Source: Bradyrhizobium arachidis (GTDB lineage Bacteria > Pseudomonadota > Alphaproteobacteria > Rhizobiales > Xanthobacteraceae). From it: a stretch of 64,000 nt of DNA. Below are positions 31,104-40,152 of the stretch, piece after piece; position 1 is the stretch's first letter, and each line of letters opens with the position of its first letter. Made by a program: the position numbers and the translations under genes. The DNA lies in the NCBI RefSeq assembly GCF_024758505.1, contig NZ_CP077970.1, positions 6,138,001 to 6,202,000 on the forward strand. Reading direction: 5' to 3'. The notes beneath the pieces were generated by a model that saw only the letters and a program-made list of their open reading frames with translations, had not been told where the DNA came from and did not search any database.

Positions 31104-32005
31104 GCAGCCCCGCCATTCTGCGGCATCCCGAGGACGCGATGCCATCAGCGGTCGCCGATGCGTCAACGGCACCCGCCGCCACGCCGCAGAGCACTCCGCC
31201 GTCGTTCGGCACGCTCGCGTTGCGCTGGTTCCGGCTCAACCAGGGCAGCTTGCGGGCGACGGCAATCGGCATCGCCTCGCTGATCGCCTTCCTTCTCGTC
31301 TGGCACCTGCTCACGACCTACCGCGTCGTGTTCTTCGTGCGCTTCACCAACGTGCCCTCGCCGCTCGCCGTCTATGCGAGCTTCATCAAGGCGATCCACG
31401 ATCCGAAATTCCTGATGCACATCCTATTGAGCTGCCGGCGCATCCTGATGGGATTCACGCTGGCTGCAGTAATTGGCGTGCCGCTCGGGCTGATCATGGG
31501 CCGCTTCAAGCTGATCCACGAGATCGTCTTCCCGGTCGCCGAAGTGCTGCGGCCGATTCCCGCGATCGCCTGGGTGCCGATGGCCATCATGCTGTGGCCG
31601 ACCAACGAGCAAAGCATCGTCTACATCACCTTCCTTGGTTCGTTCTTCCCGATCCTGGTCAACACGCTGCACGGCATGTCGCTGGTCGATCCCGTGCTCG
31701 TCCGCGCGGCGCAGTGTCTCGGCGCACGCGAGCGCTCGATCTTCCGCGAGGTGTACTTTCCGGCCTCGCTGCCGCACATCTTCACCGGCCTCACCGTCGG
31801 CATGGGCGTGGCCTGGGTGTCGCTGATCGCCGCCGAGATGATCTCGGGCCAATACGGCATCGGCTACTTCACCTGGGAGGCCTACTCACTGGTGCAATAC
31901 GCCGACATCGCGCTCGGCATGATCGCGATCGGCGTGCTCGGATTGGGATCGAGCCTCCTGATCCGCGGTGCAGGACAAGTTGTGATGCCGTGGAGGGAGA
32001 AATGA
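31100..32005 (+). CDS. ABC transporter permease (SsuC/NrtB/TauC type)
   Basis: A 301-residue inner-membrane protein with six or seven membrane segments and a long cytoplasmic N-terminus. The BPD_transp_1 coupling loop is visible as AAQCLGARERSIFREVYFPASLPHIFTGL, the EAA-type motif of this family. It pairs with the binding protein encoded upstream and the ATPase encoded downstream, and its gene overlaps both by 4 bases. It would form a homodimeric channel. Confidence 0.93.
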   Translation: MSSPAILRHPEDAMPSAVADASTAPAATPQSTPPSFGTLALRWFRLNQGSLRATAIGIASLIAFLLVWHLLTTYRVVFFVRFTNVPSPLAVYASFIKAIHDPKFLMHILLSCRRILMGFTLAAVIGVPLGLIMGRFKLIHEIVFPVAEVLRPIPAIAWVPMAIMLWPTNEQSIVYITFLGSFFPILVNTLHGMSLVDPVLVRAAQCLGARERSIFREVYFPASLPHIFTGLTVGMGVAWVSLIAAEMISGQYGIGYFTWEAYSLVQYADIALGMIAIGVLGLGSSLLIRGAGQVVMPWREK

Positions 32006-32874
32006 GCGAGATCCAGATGGTCGCCCCGAAGGGCCATATCGAGGTCAAGAATTTCTCACTGAGCTATGACAGCATCGAAGGGCCGGTACAGGCCGTCACC
32101 GATACGCAGATCCATGTGAAGCCGGGCGAGTTCGTTTCCATCGTCGGCCCATCGGGCTGCGGGAAGTCGACGCTGCTCAATGCGGTCGCGGGCTTCCTCA
32201 AGCCGACCACGGGCGCCGTCACCGTCGACGGCGAGGCGGTCAACGGGCCGAGCGCCGAGCGCGGCATGGTGTTCCAGCAATATTCGCTGTTTCCCTGGAA
32301 GACGGTGCGGGAGAATGTCGAGTTCGGCCTGAAGATGCGCGGCATGCCGCGCTCGCAGCGCGAACGCGCCGCGCGCACCCTGCTTGGCCTTGCAGGGCTC
32401 GAGGCTTTTGAAAAGCACTACCCGGAGCGGCTGTCCGGTGGGATGAAGCAGCGTGTCGGCATCGTACGGGCGCTTGCCACGGGACCGAAGGTGCTGCTGC
32501 TCGACGAGCCCTTCGGCGCGCTCGATGCACAAACCCGCGTCATCATGCAGCAGATCCTCACCAACATGTGGCAGCGACTGAAAATCTCGGTGTTGTTCGT
32601 CACCCACGACATCGACGAAGCGATCTTCCTCTCCGACCGCGTCTACTGCATGACCGCGCGGCCCGGCTCGATCAAAGCCGAGATTCCGATCCCGCTGGAC
32701 CGCCCGCGGCAGCAGTCGATGATGATGTCGTCGGAGTTTTTGGCGCTGCGCCGCGGACTGATGTCTCTGATCCGCGAGGAAAGCCTGAAGGCCATGGGCG
32801 GCGAGATCAACGATCTCGGCATGCAGGGGCTGAACATCGAACTGCACGGTCACTCGCTGGCGGACGTGCTGTAG
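32002..32874 (+). CDS. ABC transporter ATP-binding protein (SsuB/NrtD/TauB type)
   Basis: A 290-residue ATPase starting at the ATG at 32002 after GGAGGGAG. Walker A is GPSGCGKST, signature LSGGMKQRVGIVRAL, Walker B LLLDEPFGALD, and the switch His is in FVTHDIDEA, all typical of nitrate/sulfonate/taurine importers. The C-terminal 50 residues beyond the core are helical. It is the last gene of this transporter operon, followed by the convergent YeiH-type gene. Confidence 0.94.
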   Translation: MSEIQMVAPKGHIEVKNFSLSYDSIEGPVQAVTDTQIHVKPGEFVSIVGPSGCGKSTLLNAVAGFLKPTTGAVTVDGEAVNGPSAERGMVFQQYSLFPWKTVRENVEFGLKMRGMPRSQRERAARTLLGLAGLEAFEKHYPERLSGGMKQRVGIVRALATGPKVLLLDEPFGALDAQTRVIMQQILTNMWQRLKISVLFVTHDIDEAIFLSDRVYCMTARPGSIKAEIPIPLDRPRQQSMMMSSEFLALRRGLMSLIREESLKAMGGEINDLGMQGLNIELHGHSLADVL

Positions 32875-32875
32875 A

Positions 32876-32912
32876 GAACTCTCCTTCACCTCGCCCCGCT
32901 TGCGGGGTGGGT
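32876..32912. terminator. Hairpin between convergent genes
   Basis: CCCCGCTTGCGGGG forms a short GC hairpin near 32895-32909, within the 57 bases separating the convergent ATPase and exporter genes. A similar sequence, CCCTGCTTGCGGGG, stands before the LivH gene at about 4455, so this may also be a small dispersed repeat. Confidence 0.4.
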
Positions 32913-32931
32913 GCACCGCCATTGCGCTCAC

Positions 32932-33993
32932 TCATTTGAACCAGTGCACCAGCCCGATGCTGATCGCGAGCAGCAGCATCAGCGACAGCGTCACCGCGGC
33001 GGTCACGCGCCCCCCGACATTGGCGAGCACGCGCACGTCGACACCGAGGCCAAGCGCGGCCATCGACACCACGGTGAGAAAGCCGGTGATCGTCGTCAGC
33101 GGGCTCACCACGCTGGCGGGCACCACTTCGAGCGAGCGAAGTGTCGCGAGCGCAAGGAAGCCGAGGATGAACCAGGGCACCAGGCGGAAGAAGCCTACGC
33201 TGGACTTCTTCTGTGCGCTCCCCTGCCAGCGCGAAGCGAACAGCGAAAGCACGATCACCACCGGCCCGAGCATCAGGACGCGCATCAGTTTGACCAGCGT
33301 GCCGATCTGCGTGCTGACCAATCCCGCCGGAAGCGTTGCGGCCAGCACCTGCGGCACCGCATAGACGGTGAGGCCTGCGAGAATGCCGTATTGGGTCGCC
33401 GACAATTGCAGGAGCGGAATGAGCAGCGGCAGGCCCAGTACCATCATCACGCCGAGGATCGCCGTGAACGAGATCGACGACGCGATCTCGTCGCTGTCGG
33501 CGCCGATGATCGGCGCCACCGCGGCAATCGCGGAATTGCCGCAGATCGAGTTGCCGCAGGCGATCAGGATCGACAGCCGCGTCCCCAATCCGAGCATGCG
33601 GCTGAGGCCAAAGCTGACCGCCAGCGCGATCACAACGACGGCGGCGATGGCGGCGAGCAAGGCGATGCCGGAGGCTGCGATCGCCGCAAAGCTGATGGAA
33701 GCCCCGAGCAGCATCACCGCAACTTCGAGGAGCTGCTTGGCGCTGAAGGCTATGCCGGTCTGCCAGCGCTCGGACGGTTTCCAGAAACTGCGCACGGCCA
33801 TGCCGAGCAGGATCGCCATGACAAGCGCCTCGACATAGGGGTGCGCGAACATGTGCCGCTCGACGCCTTCGAGACTTGCGGAAATGCCGGCGATCCCGAT
33901 GCATAGGAGGATGCCGGGAATCAGCGCTCCGATGCGGCTCGCGGGGGTCGCCGGTCTTGCGCCGGCTGCGGAGGATACTTTGTTATCGGCCAC
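32932..33993 (-). CDS. YeiH-family putative sulfate exporter (UPF0324)
   Basis: A 353-residue membrane protein with about ten hydrophobic segments. It matches the YeiH/UPF0324 family: LIACGNSICGNSAIAAVAP near residue 150 is the family's hallmark, and LEVAVMLLGASISF precedes it. Members are linked to export of sulfate released during sulfonate (taurine, cysteate) degradation. Its position next to a sulfonate-type importer and an AprBA-like redox pair supports that reading here, but transport of another anion is possible. Confidence 0.9.
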   Translation of the reverse strand: MADNKVSSAAGARPATPASRIGALIPGILLCIGIAGISASLEGVERHMFAHPYVEALVMAILLGMAVRSFWKPSERWQTGIAFSAKQLLEVAVMLLGASISFAAIAASGIALLAAIAAVVVIALAVSFGLSRMLGLGTRLSILIACGNSICGNSAIAAVAPIIGADSDEIASSISFTAILGVMMVLGLPLLIPLLQLSATQYGILAGLTVYAVPQVLAATLPAGLVSTQIGTLVKLMRVLMLGPVVIVLSLFASRWQGSAQKKSSVGFFRLVPWFILGFLALATLRSLEVVPASVVSPLTTITGFLTVVSMAALGLGVDVRVLANVGGRVTAAVTLSLMLLLAISIGLVHWFK

Positions 33994-34157
33994 TCAAATC
34001 TCCCGAAGGAGAAGATTTTATACGCCTGGAGGCGCGAGTGGGTAATATATTTCTAAGCGGGAGCTATGAAAGCAAGTAATGTCCTTGGGGCGCGAATCTT
34101 CCACACCTGCTGACAGGCGTCGCACCACGCAAGATCTAATTTTGGGAGATCCGACGC

Positions 34158-34376
34158 CTAGAAGATGAGGCTTTTGGCGAGCGCGGCAACGCGGCTAAAA
34201 CCGTCGAAAACGCCGGGCTCGAAGAAGGCCGCGCGGGCCAGAACGATGGCTCCGACCAGCGACCAGAACACGCCGGTGCCGGCCCACAGCAGGTATTTGG
34301 ACGCGCGCGACTGCGGCCGGGCATCCCCCTCGGGGGCCAAGCGCTCGCCAAACGGCTCGAAATTCACGCGTTCCAT
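34158..34376 (-). CDS. Small hypothetical membrane protein
   Basis: A 72-residue reading frame beginning MERVNFEPFGERLAPEG with one membrane helix (YLLWAGTGVFWSLVGAIVLA, about residues 29-48). The same frame is open further upstream to 34649, but that part has no protein-like character. No family is recognised. The ribosome site is poor. It lies between the YeiH-type gene and the MpaB-type gene on the same strand. Confidence 0.45.
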   Translation of the reverse strand: MERVNFEPFGERLAPEGDARPQSRASKYLLWAGTGVFWSLVGAIVLARAAFFEPGVFDGFSRVAALAKSLIF

Positions 34377-34509
34377 CGCAGCCAATCCATCGATTTGTGG
34401 AGGAAATGTCGTCGTTTCCGGCTCAAACGGCAATGGAAGCGATTGGCTTTTTTGGCGTCGCGAAGGGAAACTCCTTCCGCACGACACAGCGCGGACGATG
34501 GTTTTCTTC

Positions 34510-35538
34510 TCAGGGGCGATCTTCGTGAGCGCCTGAGCCGGATTCGACCGAGGCTTTGCGCCCCGCAGGGGGCCGCTGCCCCAGCGAATGGAAGGGACAT
34601 GCGCTTGCCGCAACCATTCTTGGCTCGCGATGCTGATTCGCCGTCTCACCCTTCGACCGCGCGAGCTCCGGCGCGTTCATTTCGGGATCCGGCAGCAAAT
34701 TCTCACCCACCCAGACCTTGGCGAAGAGGGCTCGCTTGATCAGCCAGGCGGCGATCGGGTTCGGATCGCCCATCTGGTGGAGATCGCGAATACGCTTCGA
34801 CTGAACCGTCAGAACCACCTGGCGCCCGAGCCCCCACAACGGCTTTGGAAGCTGCGCCTCGTTGAACTGGTCGACGACGTAGGCAGCGAGCTCCCTGCCC
34901 GTCTCCGTCTTTGGCCATGGACGCTTCTCGAACTCGTCGACGAACGCCTCCATCGCAGCGAAGTCCGCGGGATAGCCTTGCACATAGCCGTCCGGTCCGC
35001 GCATCATCGCCATGATGTCGCGCCAGAAATGATGAGCCGCGATCTTCTGCTTCTCGCTGAAGCCGGGGAGCCCCAGAAACAGGCGAAACCGGTGCAGGAA
35101 CGTGCCGAGCCAAGCCGTCGTGTAGATGAAGTCATCCCGGGTGAAGGCCTCCACCACCAGCTTCGACATGGCGTCGTGGATGCGATTGACCTGCTCCAGC
35201 GACCGCCACGTCTCGACATGCGCAGGTCCATATTCGAACCAGCGCCAGAAATGCGAGAGCGTGTCGTTGGCCCGCTCATGCTTGAGGTCCTTCGCCTTGC
35301 GGCTGCGCCGCATCAAAAGCTCACTGCCGAACGGAGACTGCGTGAAGCGCGGCATGCCCGTCGCATAAAGCAGGTTCACCAGCGTTTCATCGGCATAGTA
35401 GATAATCGTCAAGGCCCATATCCGCGCGAAATCCTGCTCGGGATCCAGATCCTCGATCTCACGGCTGATCCATTTGTAGCCCTTCACCGGCGTGCGCGCG
35501 CTCGCGCCGGCCGGCAAGGCAGATGCCTCGCTGGTCAT
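34510..35538 (-). CDS. MpaB-type oxygenase/DUF2236 family protein
   Basis: A 342-residue protein starting at 35538 after TGGGAGAACG. It resembles the DUF2236 family, now called oxygenase MpaB after the fungal mycophenolic acid enzyme; visible features are the basic-aromatic N-terminal half, EQVNRIHDAMSK and the helical LGTFLHRFRLFLGLPGFSE. Members bind b-type haem or cleave C-C bonds oxidatively, but few are characterised. It is divergent from a LysR regulator 104 bases away, so it is probably that regulator's target. Confidence 0.65.
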   Translation of the reverse strand: MTSEASALPAGASARTPVKGYKWISREIEDLDPEQDFARIWALTIIYYADETLVNLLYATGMPRFTQSPFGSELLMRRSRKAKDLKHERANDTLSHFWRWFEYGPAHVETWRSLEQVNRIHDAMSKLVVEAFTRDDFIYTTAWLGTFLHRFRLFLGLPGFSEKQKIAAHHFWRDIMAMMRGPDGYVQGYPADFAAMEAFVDEFEKRPWPKTETGRELAAYVVDQFNEAQLPKPLWGLGRQVVLTVQSKRIRDLHQMGDPNPIAAWLIKRALFAKVWVGENLLPDPEMNAPELARSKGETANQHREPRMVAASACPFHSLGQRPPAGRKASVESGSGAHEDRP

Positions 35539-35642
35539 GGCGTTCTCCCAGTCACTTTGCTTGTTTATTGACGCGCCGATGCTAGGCGCTGCAGATGATC
35601 GATGATATAAATAAGATATAATAGTCATTATTGATGATTTCG

Positions 35643-36611
35643 ATGACGGCCGTCGACCTCCGCAATCTCGATCTCAATGTCCTGCTCGTCCTGGACGGCC
35701 TGCTCAGGGACAACAACCTGTCGAGCGTGGCGCGCAAGCTTTCGATCAGCCAGCCGACGGCCAGCTATTCCTTGCGCAAGCTGCGCGACATCTTCGACGA
35801 CGAGCTGTTCGTGCGCACGGGCGGGCGCATGCAACCGACCGCCAAGGCGCACGCGCTGCGGGCGCCGCTCGGCCGCGTCATCGATATCCTGCGCAACGAG
35901 TTGCTGAACCAGCCCGCGTTCGACCCGGCGAGCAGCCGGCGCGTTTTCGTGATCAACACGACCGACATCGGCGAGATGGTCTTCCTTCCGTCGATCCTGC
36001 GACTGTTGCGCGAATTCGCACCGCATGCGTCGGTGAAGTGCGTCTGTCTCGAGCCGCTCGAATTGAACGAGGCCATGAACGACGGCAAGGTCGACCTTGC
36101 CATCGGCTACCTTCCCGAATTGACCGGAGGTGCAATTCGCGTCCAGAGCTTCTTCGATCATCCCTTCGTCTGTCTGGTCAGGGACGATCATCCGACCATC
36201 GGCAAGAAACTGACCCTCAGGCAATATGCCGAAGCCAGGCATATCGGGCTGGTGGGCGAAGGGCACAGTCAGAAGAAATTCGAGACTATGATCAAGAAGG
36301 CCGGCATCGGCCGGAACATCGCCTTTCGCTCGCAACACTTCATGAATATCCCCTTCATCGTCCGCGACAGCGACCTTGTCGCCACCGTTCCGAAGGTCAT
36401 AGCGGTTGCGTTCGAGAACCTGCCGGGCCTGCGTGCGCTCTGGCCGCCATTTGCCATTCCGCGCATTCCCATCAAGCAGTACTGGCATCAGAAAGTTGCG
36501 AACGATCCGGCGCAGATCTGGCTGCGCAAGACGACCGGTAAGCTATTCCTCAACAACGATCCGACGCGGCATTTCCAGATCGATGGACAGCGCCTCGGCA
36601 GATTGCGCTGA
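35643..36611 (+). CDS. LysR-family transcriptional regulator
   Basis: A regulator of about 322 residues with an N-terminal winged helix (LDLNVLLVLDGLLRDNNLSSVARKL is split around the helix-turn-helix; SISQPTASYSLRKLRD is the recognition region) and a substrate-binding-like effector domain. The chain resembles the NodD/NahR branch. Candidate starts are TTG 35631, ATG 35634 and ATG 35643; none has a clear ribosome site, and the third begins closest to the conserved domain. The AT-rich gap toward the divergent MpaB-type gene contains several GATGAT elements, a likely LysR target. Confidence 0.88.
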   Translation: MTAVDLRNLDLNVLLVLDGLLRDNNLSSVARKLSISQPTASYSLRKLRDIFDDELFVRTGGRMQPTAKAHALRAPLGRVIDILRNELLNQPAFDPASSRRVFVINTTDIGEMVFLPSILRLLREFAPHASVKCVCLEPLELNEAMNDGKVDLAIGYLPELTGGAIRVQSFFDHPFVCLVRDDHPTIGKKLTLRQYAEARHIGLVGEGHSQKKFETMIKKAGIGRNIAFRSQHFMNIPFIVRDSDLVATVPKVIAVAFENLPGLRALWPPFAIPRIPIKQYWHQKVANDPAQIWLRKTTGKLFLNNDPTRHFQIDGQRLGRLR

Positions 36612-36620
36612 GCGTCCCCT

Positions 36621-36643
36621 CGCGGTCACCGCCGGCGACCGCG
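36621..36643. terminator. Hairpin between convergent LysR and LivF genes
   Basis: CGCGGTC (36621-36627) pairs with GACCGCG (36637-36643) around a 9-base loop. It begins 10 bases after the LysR stop codon and ends 8 bases before the LivF stop codon, so it may terminate transcription from both sides. No T-run is present. Confidence 0.45.
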
Positions 36644-36650
36644 CCGCAAC

Positions 36651-37364
36651 TCACAGAGCCAGATAGCGGCGACGGATCGCATCGTCGGCCTTTAGCTCGT
36701 CAATGCCGGCGGCATAGACGATCTGGCCCTTGTCGATGACGGTGGCGTGGCTCGCCAGACCCAAGCAGAAGTGCATGTTCTGCTCGGCGATCAGTACGGT
36801 CGAGCCGATGCTGCGGAGTTGCCGCAACAATTCTCCGATCCGCTGCACGATGATCGGGGCAAGCCCCTCGCTCGGCTCATCCAGCAGCAAGAGTGCCGGA
36901 TTGCCCATCAGCGTGCGCGCGATCGCCAGCATTTGCTGCTCGCCGCCGGAAAGCCGGCCCGCGATGCGAGCCTTGAGCGGCTCGAGCAGCGGGAAGACAT
37001 CGGAAATGCGTCTGATCGGCCATTCATCCTGGCCGTCCGGTCCCTTCTTCCGGCCGATGATGAGATTGTCCTCGACCGTATGCTCGGGAAAGATTTGGCG
37101 ATCCTCCGGCACGAAGCCGAGGCCTGCTCGCGCGATGTGGTGCGGCTTCCATCCCGAGATAACCTCGCCGCGCAGGCTGACCGTGCCGCGCCGGGGCGGC
37201 GCAAGCCCCATGATCGCCTTCATGGTGGTCGACTTGCCGGCGCCGTTGCGCCCGAGCAGCGCCATGGTCTCGCCCTGCCGCACCGACAGGCCAACACCGA
37301 ACAGGATCTGGCTCGTGCCGTAGTAGACGTCGAGATCGGCGACTTCGATCACGGCTGCGCTCAT
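36651..37364 (-). CDS. Liv-type ABC transporter ATP-binding protein (LivF family)
   Basis: A 237-residue ATPase with Walker A GRNGAGKST, signature LSGGEQQMLAIARTL, Walker B LLLLDEPSEGLAP and the switch region LIAEQNMHF. It is the last gene of the minus-strand transporter operon (binding protein, LivH, LivM, LivG, LivF). Its ATG overlaps the LivG stop codon. Unlike the LivF-type gene at 7346 it carries no fused domain, so it is a useful internal comparison. Confidence 0.94.
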   Translation of the reverse strand: MSAAVIEVADLDVYYGTSQILFGVGLSVRQGETMALLGRNGAGKSTTMKAIMGLAPPRRGTVSLRGEVISGWKPHHIARAGLGFVPEDRQIFPEHTVEDNLIIGRKKGPDGQDEWPIRRISDVFPLLEPLKARIAGRLSGGEQQMLAIARTLMGNPALLLLDEPSEGLAPIIVQRIGELLRQLRSIGSTVLIAEQNMHFCLGLASHATVIDKGQIVYAAGIDELKADDAIRRRYLAL

Positions 37365-38116
37365 GCGGCGGCTCCCGCATGTTCGGTGCCGAGATAGGCC
37401 TCGATCACGGCTGCGTTGTTGCGGATTTCGTCTGGCGCGCCGGTTGCGAGGATGCGGCCGTAGCAGAGCACGACGATTTTTGGCGCGATCTTGAACACGA
37501 TGTCCATGTCGTGCTCGATGAAGACGACGGTGATCTTCTGCGTCTCCCAGAGCTCGCGCACCTTGTCGATCATGCGCCAGCGCTCCTCCGGCCCCATCCC
37601 CGCAGTCGGCTCGTCGAGCAGCAGCACTTTTGGTTCGAGCACCAGCGCCAGTGCGATGTCGAGCAGCTTTTGGTCGCCATGCGACAAGGTCGCGGCGGTG
37701 CGGTGGCGCTTGGCCGTGAGGCCGAGCAGCTCCATCACGTGTTCGGCGCGGTCGCGCGTCTCGGGAAGCGGAAAGCGCCGGTGCAGCACCGACGACGTCC
37801 GCTGGTCGGCGCTGACGGCGGCGAGCATCGTCTCCTGCACCGTGAGCGAAGGAAAGATACTCGCAACCTGGAAGGCGCGGCCGATGCCGTGACGCACGAT
37901 CTCCGGCGGCGAGAGCCCGGCGAGCTCGACGCCGTCGAGCCGGATCTGGCCCGCGTCCGGCTTCAAGGCGCCGGTGATCAGGTTGAAGAAAGTGCTCTTG
38001 CCCGCGCCGTTCGGGCCGATCACAGCGGTGAGCGAGCCGTCGGCGAAATCCAGCGTGACGTCGTTGGTCGCCTTCACGCCACCGAATGACTTTTGCAGAT
38101 TGCGGATCTCCAGCAT
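37361..38116 (-). CDS. Liv-type ABC transporter ATP-binding protein (LivG family)
   Basis: A 251-residue ATPase: Walker A GPNGAGKST, signature LSHGDQKLLDIALAL (the LivG variant), Walker B LLLDEPTAGMGPEE and switch VVFIEHDMDIVF. The ATG at 38116 lies 2 bases after the LivM stop codon. It forms a heterodimer with the LivF protein to drive uptake. Confidence 0.94.
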   Translation of the reverse strand: MLEIRNLQKSFGGVKATNDVTLDFADGSLTAVIGPNGAGKSTFFNLITGALKPDAGQIRLDGVELAGLSPPEIVRHGIGRAFQVASIFPSLTVQETMLAAVSADQRTSSVLHRRFPLPETRDRAEHVMELLGLTAKRHRTAATLSHGDQKLLDIALALVLEPKVLLLDEPTAGMGPEERWRMIDKVRELWETQKITVVFIEHDMDIVFKIAPKIVVLCYGRILATGAPDEIRNNAAVIEAYLGTEHAGAAA

Positions 38117-38118
38117 GG

Positions 38119-39147
38119 TCAGTCCCGCCCCTCTCCCGCATCGCGCCGATGCGCAACCCACTCGGCCACGAAGTCGAGCAGGCCTTTGCGCAAGCCAAGC
38201 GCAAAGAACAGGATGACGATTCCGAGCACGATGCCGTGGTACTCGGTGAACCGCGTGACGGTGTCGTTGAGCAGCAGGAGCAGCACCGTGCCGACCATTG
38301 GCCCCAAGAAAGTCGAGACGCCCCCTAACATGTTGATGAAAATGCCCTCGCCCGAGATCGTCCAATAGGCGAATTCCGGATAGGCGCCGGAGACGAACAG
38401 CGCCATCACCATGCCGCCCATCGAGGCGAACAGTGCCGCCAGCACGAAGATCGTCAGCTTGGCCCGGTAGACATCGATGCCAAGGAAACTCGCACGCGCG
38501 GCATTGTCGCGGATCATGCGCAGCGTGAAGCCGAACGGCGATTGCACGATCTGCCGCATCGCGAGCAGGCCGAGGATCAGGAGCGCGCAGCTCATGACAT
38601 AGAGATGGACGTGGTTGGAGAGATCGATGCCGAGAAATGCCGGCCGCGGAATGCCGCCGCGCAGCCCCTGGTCGCCGCCGGTGAAGGACGGCCAGGACAG
38701 GATCGTCGAGTGGATCAGCATCTGGAAGGCGAGCGTGACGAAGGCGAAATAGATCTCCTTCAGCCGCACGCAAATCGCGCCGATGATCGTCGCAGCAATG
38801 GCAGTGATCGCGAGAGACGCCACGAACGCCACCGGGATCGGCACGGAAAGCCGCTGCATGATCAGTCCAAAACCGTAGGCACCGAGGCCAAAGAACATGC
38901 CATGCCCGAACGAGGTCAGCCCGGTATAGCCGACCAGCAGATTGAGCGAGGTCGCAAACAGCCCGTAGGCCGAACAGCGAATCACGAAATCGAGCAGCGC
39001 CTTGCTGCCCGTGAACAGCGGCAGGCTTGCCAGTGCCACAAACGCGATCAGCGCGACAGCCAGGTCGAGATAGCGCGACCGCCACGCGGACGCAGCGTCG
39101 CGCGGCGTTGCGAGCGCCCCCGCGCGTCCGGCCTCGAGCTCGGTCAT
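38119..39147 (-). CDS. Liv-type ABC transporter permease (LivM family)
   Basis: A 342-residue membrane protein with about nine segments. LivM landmarks include LLVGYTGLTSFGHGMFFGLGAY after the second segment, the cytoplasmic GFTLRMIRDNAARASFLGI and the late GGVSTFLGPMVGTVLL. Its start overlaps the LivH stop codon by 4 bases. It forms the channel with LivH. Confidence 0.93.
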   Translation of the reverse strand: MTELEAGRAGALATPRDAASAWRSRYLDLAVALIAFVALASLPLFTGSKALLDFVIRCSAYGLFATSLNLLVGYTGLTSFGHGMFFGLGAYGFGLIMQRLSVPIPVAFVASLAITAIAATIIGAICVRLKEIYFAFVTLAFQMLIHSTILSWPSFTGGDQGLRGGIPRPAFLGIDLSNHVHLYVMSCALLILGLLAMRQIVQSPFGFTLRMIRDNAARASFLGIDVYRAKLTIFVLAALFASMGGMVMALFVSGAYPEFAYWTISGEGIFINMLGGVSTFLGPMVGTVLLLLLNDTVTRFTEYHGIVLGIVILFFALGLRKGLLDFVAEWVAHRRDAGEGRD

Positions 39148-40046
39148 GCGACCTCCTTGCCGAACAGGCCGGTGGGCCGCGAGACCAGCACGATGACCAT
39201 GAACAGATACATCAGTCCTTCGGTGAACAGGGGAAAGCCGAGCGAGCCGAAGGAGCGGATCAGGCCGAGCAGCAGCGCGCCGATCAGCGCGCCCAGGATC
39301 GAGCCCATGCCGCCGATCACGGTGACGATGAAGGATTCGATGAGCACGGAAAATCCCATGCCCGGGGTCAGCGAGCGCACGGGCGCTGCGAGCGCACCTG
39401 CAAGTCCCGCGAGCCCGCCCCCGAGCGCGAACACGCCGCCATAGATCAGGCCGGTGTTGATGCCGAGCGCCGAAACCATGCCGGGATTTTGCGCGGCCGC
39501 GCGGATCACCTTGCCGATCCGGCTGCGCGACAGCCCGATGCCGAGCACGATTGCAGCGGCGAGCGCCACGCCAATCAGCAACAGATAGTAAGGCGGCACC
39601 ACGCCGCCGGCAATGAACAGCGGCACCACCTGGAATGCGCTCGGCATCCCCATCGACTTGAATTCAGGCCCCCAGATGATCCGCACCACGTCATCGAAGA
39701 TCAGCACGAAGGCGTAGCAGACGAGGAGCTGCATCAGGACATCGGCGCCGTAGACCCGGCTCATGAAGACGCGTTCAAAGATCAGCCCGAGGATCGCTGT
39801 GCCGGCGGCGCCGCACAGCATCGCCAGCGCAAAGCTGCCGGTGAGCTGATAGGCCGCCATCGCAAAATAGGCGCCGAACATATAGAAGGCGCCGTGGCTG
39901 AAATTGACGACCTTGAGCACGCCGAAGATCAGGGTCAGCCCGACCGCGACCAGGAACAAGAGCATGCCGATGATGAGCCCGCTGGTGGTTTGCGTCACCA
40001 GACAGGCCGGACTTGAAAGACACCCGGTGAGCGCGTCGAGATCCAC
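39144..40046 (-). CDS. Liv-type ABC transporter permease (LivH family)
   Basis: A membrane protein of about 300 residues with GLTLIFGVLKVVNFSHGAFY near residue 37 and the late loop GGMGSILGALIGALLLG. The GTG at 40046 gives a LivH-like N-terminus (VDLDALTG); a GTG at 40070 would add eight residues. The gene lies 106 bases after the binding-protein stop codon, the only sizeable gap in the operon. Confidence 0.9.
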   Translation of the reverse strand: MDLDALTGCLSSPACLVTQTTSGLIIGMLLFLVAVGLTLIFGVLKVVNFSHGAFYMFGAYFAMAAYQLTGSFALAMLCGAAGTAILGLIFERVFMSRVYGADVLMQLLVCYAFVLIFDDVVRIIWGPEFKSMGMPSAFQVVPLFIAGGVVPPYYLLLIGVALAAAIVLGIGLSRSRIGKVIRAAAQNPGMVSALGINTGLIYGGVFALGGGLAGLAGALAAPVRSLTPGMGFSVLIESFIVTVIGGMGSILGALIGALLLGLIRSFGSLGFPLFTEGLMYLFMVIVLVSRPTGLFGKEVA

Positions 40047-40152
40047 GGCAGCATTTCCATTGCGGCACACCGGGATGATCGATGTGCGTGAAGCCCCATC
40101 GTGAAGAGCGGAGGCAGCCTAGGCCACCTCCGTCGAACTGCTGGACCAAGCC

